Assembly: GCA_029216955.1 (NCBI GenBank)
Contig: JANAVB010031417.1
Coordinates: 20,106,027 to 20,170,026 of the forward strand
Source of the DNA: Iris pallida
Lineage: Eukaryota > Streptophyta > Magnoliopsida > Asparagales > Iridaceae
Direction of reading: 5' to 3'
Length of the DNA: 64,000 nt
Shown here in pieces: positions 56,391 to 64,000 of this stretch. Below the pieces are notes generated by a model. That model worked only from the letters and a program-made list of their open reading frames with translations, did no database searches and was not told the DNA's origin. The translations under genes were made by a program, and so were the position numbers. Position 1 is the stretch's first letter. Each line of letters begins with the position of its first letter.

Positions 56391-59246
56391 TGTCATGCCC
56401 CAGAACCAGAATACTGGAGAGCGGGGGCAGACATAGCCAGCTACGTATAATGAAATAGAATCCATCTCACCATACGGTCACGGCTGTCTAGATATGTGAG
56501 GGTTTATCTACAAGCCATCAGTCTCTTAAGGTCATAAATTATCCTATTGTCTCAATCTTAACCAACTAGTAATAATCACAAGATATCAGATCACCAAATA
56601 TACAATTGTAAGGCGTCCCAAACATTACATATCCAGATGATCATGAAGCTAGTCGTACAAAATATAAGGACCAGCAAGAGTTAAGTCATACATGATCAAC
56701 CTCGAGTTGCCAATCATGATTACAGCCCGTAGGCAGGCAGAAGTAAAGTGCATCGAGCTAACAAGTGCTCGTCGGCTAAACGCCTCAAATGAAAATGTAC
56801 AATAGAGTGGGAGAGCCAAAATAACCCACTCGTTGCCAGGATTCCCTCTAGTGGTTACCATGTGGCTGGAAGGCAGGTAGATCCTTTGCTGCTGCTCCGG
56901 TATCTGGCCATACAAAACCAGCTGGGTTAGACCCCAGAAAGAGCAAGTGCCACAAAAGGAGGCTTCACTTAAGAACTAAAACCAGCAATTAGCACAATAA
57001 TATAATTACATAATAAGAGACAGTTAATTTAAGAAAAAGCATGATGGGTGAATATAAAAGACAATCTTGTACAGAATCGATAAAAGACAGAACATATAGA
57101 AGAGCATGACAGGATGATATACGATGAGATAACCATGTGACTATTCAGATAACCAGATTACAACCCGTAAACCAAACAAGGACCGAGGTTGTAACCCTTC
57201 GTCTGAACAGAACTTGGTTTCTCCCGCCATTTATCGGCAAGGTAAGAAATCTGGTCATGCAATTATTCATGATATAGAATTAAGATAAAGCACGAGTAAT
57301 CATGTCATGCCAGAAATGGTACAGAATCAGGACGAGACAAAGCTGGACTAGACTCCATCCAATCAATCACGGCCAAGCAATAAATACGGCTTGCTACTTT
57401 AACTAACTAGGGTTATCACAGGCCTAGTTACTAGCAAGATGCAATGAGAATCCCAAGTCCGGTTACCTGTTTGTTACTACCTGAGTGATCCCAGCAAGAA
57501 AGGGAAAAGATAGCAGGATATAGCAGACACACTGTAGTAAGATACATGTGTCCTAAGGTACCACACTCGACGGCGGGCTGGAAGTGCGCTCATCTCGACG
57601 GATAGCAACAAATTCCATGTATATATATATAAGGCCGGGACCCAAGGGGCAACAGGTAACTGAAAAATTCTCCATGAACTATTTGATCAATCTAGTCATT
57701 AATCTAGCCAGATTCAGTATGAATCCCTGATCGTGGAAAACCAGGGATTCATGTCCTAGACAAGATGCGAGACAAGACTGGTTGCTTACACAAGCACATT
57801 CAATACAATCACCCACGGTGTCAAGAATTCACTTAGCATGTCAAGTTAGCCGTCGCAACAGCGTATCAAGGTTATCGTGTCAAGATTACTTGTCAAGATT
57901 ACTTATCAAGGCAAGGGTGCGTCACGACGGACCACCATCAAGAATTATCATGTCAAATTACTTGTCAAGAGTGCACCACCACGGGTCACTGTCATGTCAT
58001 GTGTAGCAGGTCAAGTTACTAAGTCAGGAGTGCACCACGGCGGACCACTATCAAGCATTGTTCAATTATCATTCCAAACATAATAAATAAATTCGGGATT
58101 ATCAAGTTCATGACAAAAGGCGTAAGGATATAAAATGGACGTTAAATATCTAATAAAATATCAATATACAGGGCTATAGGAGATCCAGGATAAGTAGGGT
58201 CAGGTCCAGTTGCGCCTAAGTCAGACTGCGCTCAGGTCAGGCTACGCTCAGGTCAGCCTACGCTCAGGTCAGGCTACGCTCAGTCAGCATACGCTCAGGC
58301 AGCATACGCTCAGGCAGCATACGCTCAGTCAGCATACGCTCAGGCAGCGTACGCTCAGGCAGCATACGCTCAGGCATCATACGCTCAGTCAGCATACGCT
58401 CAGGCAGCATATGCAAGACATACGCTTTCAAAAGGCAGCGTATGAGGTCCATACGACTCCTTGTCACCCAAGTCAGCGTATGCAAGACATACGCTTCCAA
58501 AAGGCAGCGTATGAGGTAGACTGCGCTGCGCTAAAGAGCGCGTGCAGCTCAGTGGCGCAAGCTAAAAAGCTCGCGCACTGCTCACTGTCTTCTCCAAAAC
58601 AGCAAGAACTCCATGGTTTGAGCCTAAAACTTCAAAAGTCCATAACTTGGTCAAAACAAGTCCAAATCCAACTTTTCAAAGGTCAAAATTGGGTAGAATA
58701 AAATTTTCTACAACATGGAACCATCAAAACTTGAAAACAAAGAAGTTTGATAGATCAAAACCACCAAAATCCGAAAATAATTAATTTCTAGATCTACAAA
58801 AATCAAAGCCTCAAAATGGAAAATGACAAGTTCTAATGTGTCTTAGAAACATGAGGAGAAGCTAATGGAACAATAAAAATGGGCTCTCTTATGGAAGCAA
58901 GTTGTACTTGCCTAAGGGGTGTTGGTGTTGTGTAGAGGAAGGAAGAAGATGGAGAAATAAATGAGAGAATAATGAAGAGAGAGAAGGTTGGTGGAGATAT
59001 TATAAGGGTGGGTTGTGTTGTGTTGAGGGTGGAGTATAGGTTAAAGTGTTCCATGCATATTAAACCAAACCAAACCAAACCAATTCTCCTCCACAAAATA
59101 AACCAAGCCAGGTAAAACCCAGTTACGAGAACCAAAATCTGCAAGTCAAGCCAATTACAAGTACATGCCAAAATCCAAGAAAATAAATACAGATCTGAAA
59201 TACATGCAAGCTTGACAAAATACATATTCAGAATATGGGTGTTACA
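56391..59246 (-). repeat. 5' LTR of element D (2,856 bp)
   Basis: Partner of 51586-54458. On the minus strand it holds the promoter of the element. The first 200 bases compared show about four differences. The palindromic array lies at about 58210-58530. Confidence 0.97.
58210..58530. repeat. 15-bp array plus GCGTATG hairpins in the 5' LTR
   Basis: Same as 53405-53725 with one unit fewer (eight instead of nine), so the array changed in copy number after insertion. Confidence 0.95.
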
Positions 59247-59470
59247 AGTTGGGATTTAAACTTTTTATCTAAGTAGTATAAACATATATAAATTATATGT
59301 AATGTCGGGTTTCGGGTTCTTTGGGTAATCCGGCATATGAATCCGAGCCAAATCCAATTTTTGATCGGGTTCAAATATTTTAACCCGAGCTCAAATTTGA
59401 ATCCGAGTATCTTCAATCATAATCCAATCCATTAACGAGTTTATCCGATCGGACCCGATCGAGTTGCACT

Positions 59471-60686
59471 TGTGTTTCAAGTTGTGATATCAGATATTAG
59501 GGAAATGGAAAGCAAATGACTAGACTAATCAATGAAAGAAATCGACTAGCGGCCTACATGTCAATAAGTGTGTATAAATCATACTTAATTAGTAAATCAT
59601 CTGCTTCCAATCAATATATTGGATGAGAAGTCAAGTTTGTTTTCTTCATTGCCAATTTGGCTTAGATCCCAATATTCTTCACATGTCCACCTCCTTCCCA
59701 AGTCAATCACTTCCATTGGTAGCCAACAACATTCACAAGAATCATCTTTAAAATCTCAAACTCCTTTAACAGTTTTTGCATGTACATACCCTCTCAAACC
59801 TACTCTCTTTTTCCTGTTTTTTTTTTTTTTGCAAGTACATGTACATCACTGTCAACATTTTAGTTTCTTTTTCTTTACCTACGATGGTGGTGTTGTTCTG
59901 AGTATCTTTGAACGTATGTACATTTATATATTTTTAGGATTATTTATATATATGAGATTCTAAGAGTTTGTATTTCGAAATTGACCGATGTTGAAACTTG
60001 GATCTCAACATCACTGTTTATTAGTCTACGTGAACAGTAATTTTAAGCCCCAAATTCTAACATTGGTCATTTTCGAAACCCAAATCCTAATATCCATGTA
60101 TATGTGAGACCCTAAAACTAAATATTTTTTTTTAAAAAATATACCAGTATATATATGCACATGCTTTGTATATATTTTGTAGATTATTATCAAAGCATAC
60201 ATTTTATAAAGACGGTTATAATTATTATAATTTTTATTAAAACAACTTAAGGCATTCCACCCCAAAGATTATACCAGTATATATATGCGACTAAAAGATA
60301 GTCGTCACACACAAAAAAAAAAAAAGAAGGCATTCCACCCCAAAGATTATACCTGGAAAAAAAATCAAATAACTTTAAATATTAACCATTAAAATCTTAG
60401 TTACGTTAACTACAATGCACGTTGGGAGATGGTATAAAAAATTAGATGATGAATAATATTTATACTTTTTTATATTATATAATAGTATAAATTATTACTG
60501 AGCTAAGTTGGTTCTTGTGGTCAGTGAAAAAAGACATAACCTTTTTGGCTATGCAAATTATCTCGAAATTGAATTACGGAAAGATGTGGGTTGTGGGTGT
60601 ATATGTGAAAATTAAATACACTAATCCAAATGGTATGCAGTATAGTGTGCACAAAGTACAGCCGGACATTTCAAAACAAAAGCAAA
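59471..60686. other. AT-rich intergenic stretch, no gene seen
   Basis: No coding similarity on either strand. The motif GGCATTCCACCCCAAAGATTAT is repeated at about 60252 and 60329, and ATACCAGTATATATATGC at about 60142 and 60272. Confidence 0.5.
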
Positions 60687-60695
60687 GCTATACGT

Positions 60696-61233
60696 AGGGG
60701 TGCAACTCGGGCGGGCTAAACCCGAGCCCGATCGGGTAAACCTGATAATTTGTTGGGTTAGGATTGAAGATACTCGGGTTTGGGCTCGGATTTGGGTTCA
60801 AATATTTGAACCCGGTCATAAATCGGATTGGGCTCGGGTTCATGTGTCGAACTACCCGAAGAATCCGAAATCCGACTTATATATATATGTGTGTGTGTAA
60901 ATTCTAAACTTCTTCACCCAAACTTTTCAACTCTTTATCGTAAATCTTATTTCAGTTTGTAATTTGTAACGATCAAGACTTGATTGCTATTTGATTATGT
61001 GTTTAATATTATTTTTGTATAAAATTATTTTAATTAGTATATTAGAGTCCGATAAATCCGATGGATCCGACCCAACAGAGTTCAACTCGAGCCAAACTTG
61101 ATCCTCCGGACTTGGTCTTCATATGTTGAACCCGAGGTCGGACCGGACTTGGACTCGGACTAGGCTTATGATTTATCGGATTAGACTCGGGTAGACCTCA
61201 AGTCCGACCCAACCCGCCCGAGTTGCACCCTTT
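60696..61233. mobile_element. Mutator-like non-autonomous element (538 bp) upstream of the GT61 gene
   Basis: A perfect 9-bp target duplication GCTATACGT (60687-60695 and 61234-61242) indicates the Mutator superfamily. Ends AGGGGTGCAACTCGGGCGGG and, read inward from the right, AAAGGGTGCAACTCGGGCGGG. Both flanks are rich in CCCGAG/CTCGGG and GGGTTC steps; the centre is AT-rich. No transposase. It ends 113 bp before the chosen GT61 start codon. Confidence 0.93.
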
Positions 61234-61289
61234 GCTATACGTGATATCTACCTAGAAGTTGTATAAGTTGTATGTCAATTGTAACACCA

Positions 61290-61316
61290 CCTCTCTCTCT
61301 CTCTCTCTCTCTCCCC
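61290..61316 (+). repeat. (CT)n tract in the probable 5' UTR of the GT61 gene
   Basis: About 12 CT units upstream of the ATG. CT-rich leaders are common in plant genes and may help transcription start. Confidence 0.85.
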
Positions 61317-61346
61317 CTTCCCGAAACTTTTCGTTCCGCTTGCACC

Positions 61347-62583
61347 ATGACGACGCCTCCTCCAACCTCCACCTTCCTCCACTCTCCCAAGCTCTCCCTC
61401 CTCTTCCTGTCCTCCTTCCTCATCACTCTCCTGCTCCTCTACCAACTCAACTCCACCCAAACTCATCCCTTCTCCAACCCCACTTACACTTCCCTCGGGC
61501 TCGGAAGCATCACGCAAGAACTCCAATCCAAGCTCAGGGACTCGGTCACGTTCCTCCCCCTCAAGGACCTCCGGTTCGCCCGCTCCCCCTCCACAGGCCA
61601 CACCTGGTTCATGAGCTCCCTCGAGGACGACTGGGGGACCCCCGGCCAGCCGGCGCACATCCTCCTCCCCTCCCCCGCCTCCAAGGACAGGCTCCTCTGC
61701 CTCTCCGCGCGCAACCGCAGCGACGGCAGCAGCAACCTCTACGCGCTGGCGTTCCCCGGCGCCCTCCCCCGCAACGCGACGCTCCTCGGGGGGCTCACCT
61801 TCGTCTCCGACACCTACTACGACCACGACAACCTCTGGCACGGCCAATCGTCCCTGATCCCCTTCGTCGCGTGGGCCGAGAGCAGCGGGTGCGCCAGGCC
61901 CGACAGGTGGGTGCTGTTCCACTGGGGGGAGCTGAGGAGCGGCATGGGCAACTGGGTCAGGACCCTGGCCGAGGCCACCATCGGCAACGGGGTCCGCGCC
62001 GAGCAGCTCGACCGCTACGGGGACGGCCCCGTCTGCTTCGAGAGGGCCGTGGTGTGCAGGCACAACGAGGGGGGGCTGACGCAGGAGAGGAAGGGGGAGG
62101 TGTACGACATGATGAGGTGCAAGGCGAGGGAGCACTGTAACATCACGACGACGACGACGACGACGAGGCCGAGGAGTAGTATCCGGCTGACGTTGCTGTT
62201 TCGAGTCGGGGCGAGGGCGTTCAAGAACGAGACCGAGGTGGCCGAGATCTTCGGCGGAGAGTGCCGGAAGGTTGAGGGCTGTGCGATGAGGATCGAGAGG
62301 ACGAACAATTTGACATTTTGTGACCAGGTCAGTACGTTCTCGTGTATTCTCTCCTCTCTCTCGTGGAACTATGCCTACTCAAATAGCAACAGAGATCGAT
62401 TAATATAGTAAACCTTCGTGAGCGCATATTATTCTATATGCTTCATAACAGCGGGATGAAAATTTTGTTGTTGTACTATATTTATAAAAATAACGCATCC
62501 TGAAAGCAGATTAAATTTCCAATTAATAATGAAAGTTTATATATATTTTGTTTCCAAGAAGATAAATAATATAAATAAGAAGA

Positions 62584-62653
<70 letters not shown>

Positions 62654-63278
62654 TTTTTTTTCAGTCGGGCCGTGGCTATACAATCCATCCAGCCGTCCGA
62701 GGGTGTTCGAACCCAACACCTGTGCTAAGATTTGAGGGACACTAATGATTATGTCTTTGAGATTTGATCTTTCATCAATATATACGATGACACCCAAATA
62801 CTTCTCATAGGATTTAATTTATTTTTGTAGCCCTCTACCTTGACGCACCAACCTTTCTTATCACATCTCATTGCAGGTAAAGCTGATGGCTGAGACGGAC
62901 ATATTAGCCACACCGCACGGCGCGCAGCTGACGAACATGCTATTCATGGATAAAAACAGCAGCGTGCTGGAGTTCTTCCCCAAAGGGTTTCAGGAATTAG
63001 CCGGCGTGGGACAGCACGTCTACCAATGGGAGGCTGGTATGGCAGGGATGAGGCACCAGGGGCAATGGCAGGACCGAGACGGCGAGAAATGTCCCTACGA
63101 CAACAATGCCGACTGCTTCAGCTTCTACAAGGACGGTAAGGTCGGCCACGACAAGGACTACTTCGCCAAATGGATGGCCTCCGTCCTCAAAGAGGTGAAG
63201 GAACTCAAGCTGAGCCAGGCATCCCAGAACAGCACTGAAGAAGCACAGGGCAGCCCTAGTCCCTGCCCATGCAACTAA
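61347..63278 (+). CDS. GT61-family glycosyltransferase (AER61/EOGT-like), two exons, intact
   Basis: Exon 1 61347-62327 (327 codons) and exon 2 62877-63278, joined in phase 0 with GT/AG borders; 460 residues. The N-terminus is short and basic, then a membrane helix at about residues 16-33 (LSLLFLSSFLITLLLLY), the layout of a type II Golgi protein. Several Asn-x-Ser/Thr sites follow. The catalytic part ends with DILATPHGAQLTNMLFM and SVLEFFPKG, the hallmark of GT61 enzymes that add xylose, arabinose or GlcNAc to glycans. The acceptor cannot be told from sequence. Exon 1 is strongly GC-rich, unlike the rest of the window. A run of Thr codons (ACG repeats, 62145-62165) may vary in length. ATG 61347 is preferred over an in-frame ATG at 61272, which would put the CT tract in the protein. 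It is the only undamaged gene here; it has an MULE-type insertion just upstream. Confidence 0.92.
62588..62651. repeat. (TA)n microsatellite in the GT61 intron
   Basis: An uninterrupted TA run within the 549-bp intron (62328-62876). Confidence 0.97.
62652..62745 (-). mobile_element. Possible truncated SINE in the GT61 intron
   Basis: The minus strand has a B-box-like GGGTTCGAACACC, then about 50 bases of unique body and an A-rich end (T9 on the plus strand at 62653-62661). No A-box and no clear target duplication. Confidence 0.35.
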
Positions 63279-63916
63279 CTAGGGCCAGGGATCAGATTAT
63301 TTATGTAACAAATATATATACATGTTAGAAAACAGCAACATTGATGAGCAAGAGAGAAGCTAGAGACTCAGAACATTCTTGTTTGGTATTCATGAGGAAA
63401 AAAAAGTATTTACCTGGTAATAAAATATTTTTGAGCATCCATGTCCCTTTATTAAACATCAGGGCTTGATAACCTATGGTTGCAAAGAATCCAAATGTCC
63501 AAAGATGTACAAAGCAAAATCTAGTTAATTTTTATATAGTCATAAAATTACAGAAAATATAGCACATAGATGAGACTATAACAAATAACGACGTCGGACT
63601 GACAGTAATATGACTATGAGAGTAAGCTCCATATACCAACAACAGTGCAATATAGAGCTCCAGGAATCAACAGGGCTATCAAGCTTGTAAAGTGCCAAGG
63701 GGAGAGAAAATAATGGTCCACTGTACACAGTTAATCAGAGTAAGAGCAACACCATGTGTTTCATGTTATATGTGCATTTGAACTACAATTTCCTTCTTTT
63801 TTTTTTTTGGTAAAAGTCTGCAACCAACAGTAACAAACAAATCAGAAGGTGAGGAGACGTGGAACTTTCAAAGACAGCCAGCCAATTAGAATTGCATCTT
63901 GCATTATTGTGCACCT
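63279..63916. other. 3' flank between the GT61 gene and the last gene
   Basis: It should hold the GT61 3' UTR and that of the convergent gene at the right edge. AATAAA-like TAATAAAATATT is at 63418-63429. No gene seen. Confidence 0.4.
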
Positions 63917-64000
63917 TCATCTTCTAGAGAACTTGGACCAGAAGTACACCACAAAGAAGCAAAAGAGTGCGAAGAGGATGACATGCAGTAGGTGGTTGGA
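63917..64000 (-). CDS. C-terminal end of a gene with a hydrophobic tail (partial)
   Basis: The minus strand reads 27 codons to a TGA at 63919-63917, ending LFALFCFFVVYFWSKFSRR. A hydrophobic stretch of about 19 residues followed by a basic tip is typical of a tail anchor or last membrane helix. The rest lies beyond the window, so the family cannot be named. The frame could also be chance, but the sequence is less AT-rich than its surroundings and the pattern is protein-like. Confidence 0.45.
   Translation of the reverse strand, partial: SNHLLHVILFALFCFFVVYFWSKFSRR

Larger units (their letters stand above)
51586..59246 (-). mobile_element. Young gag-only Ty3/gypsy LTR retrotransposon D (7,661 bp)
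   Basis: Two long LTRs (51586-54458 and 56391-59246) with TGTCA(C/T)GCCCC...GGTGTTACA ends and a perfect 5-bp duplication AGTTG (51581-51585 and 59247-59251). The internal region is only 1,932 bp: on the minus strand a primer-binding site, gag, a scrap of the 3' end of pol, and a purine-rich AAGGTGGGTAGAG just before the 3' LTR (the polypurine tract). Protease, RT, RNase H and most of integrase are missing. It would need proteins from a relative of the Tekay/Del type, such as the family of element A. Confidence 0.97.
51276..59470. mobile_element. Mutator-like non-autonomous element split by the LTR retrotransposon
   Basis: The two halves, 51276-51580 and 59252-59470, together make a roughly 525-bp copy of the element at 60696-61233, in opposite orientation. 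The left end AGGGGTGCAACTCGGACGGG and right end CGAGTTGCAC match the intact copy's ends, as do the subterminal CCCGAG/CTCGGG motifs and the AT-rich middle with TTTAATATTA. Its own target duplication is no longer clear. Confidence 0.82.

Noticed and set aside
61275..62140. Long overlapping frames in exon 1 of the GT61 gene (293 and 286 residues)
   Set aside because: Shadows caused by high GC; only the 61347 frame has the membrane helix and GT61 blocks and joins exon 2 in phase.

Overview
This window is nuclear DNA of a flowering plant. It has spliced plant genes with long introns and plant-type transposons of nearly every class: Ty3/gypsy (Tekay/Del-like), a copia-like solo LTR, hAT, Tourist/Harbinger-like, Mutator-like and tRNA-derived SINEs. 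It also has long (TA)n tracts and one 13-base assembly gap. The GC-rich first exon of the glycosyltransferase gene would fit a monocot, but that is only a hint.

Layout. 1-11.2 kb is a pile of related, decayed Ty3/gypsy elements: a plus-strand partial element C (LTR end at 630), a minus-strand element B (LTR 2421-5406, gag remnant below it), and a minus-strand element A (gag, protease, RT, RNase H; LTR 8875-11203) whose pol is cut by B. 11.2-14.3 kb holds fragments of a Myb/SANT-like protein and of a viroplasmin domain, then a long GAACATG minisatellite. 14438-16434 is an internally deleted hAT element with a perfect 8-bp target duplication. 18.7-29.5 kb is a minus-strand PUR7 gene (SAICAR synthetase, purine synthesis) with ten recognisable exons and no recognisable last exon. 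Its upstream flank carries a 2-kb Harbinger-like element filled with an A-rich array (29677-31726). 33.8-45.1 kb is a plus-strand PEPKR2-like protein kinase with two upstream ORFs and a 9.8-kb first intron full of small transposons. 45.8-51.2 kb is a field of MITEs, foldback elements, a solo LTR and a SINE. 51276-59470 is a Mutator-like element split by a young gag-only LTR retrotransposon (51586-59246, TSD AGTTG). A second Mutator-like copy (60696-61233, 9-bp TSD) lies just upstream of an intact two-exon GT61 glycosyltransferase gene (61347-63278). The window ends in the last codons of a minus-strand gene with a hydrophobic tail.

The host genes are functionally unrelated (purine synthesis, protein kinase, glycosyltransferase). 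What ties the window together is transposon biology. The Ty3 elements share a primer-binding site matching tRNA-Ile and carry tandem arrays in their LTRs, palindromic ones in B and D. Several MITEs have cores expanded into simple arrays. Both PUR7 and PEPKR2 carry small deletion-type frameshifts, mostly in homopolymers, which look more like consensus errors than decay; this must be settled before calling either gene dead.
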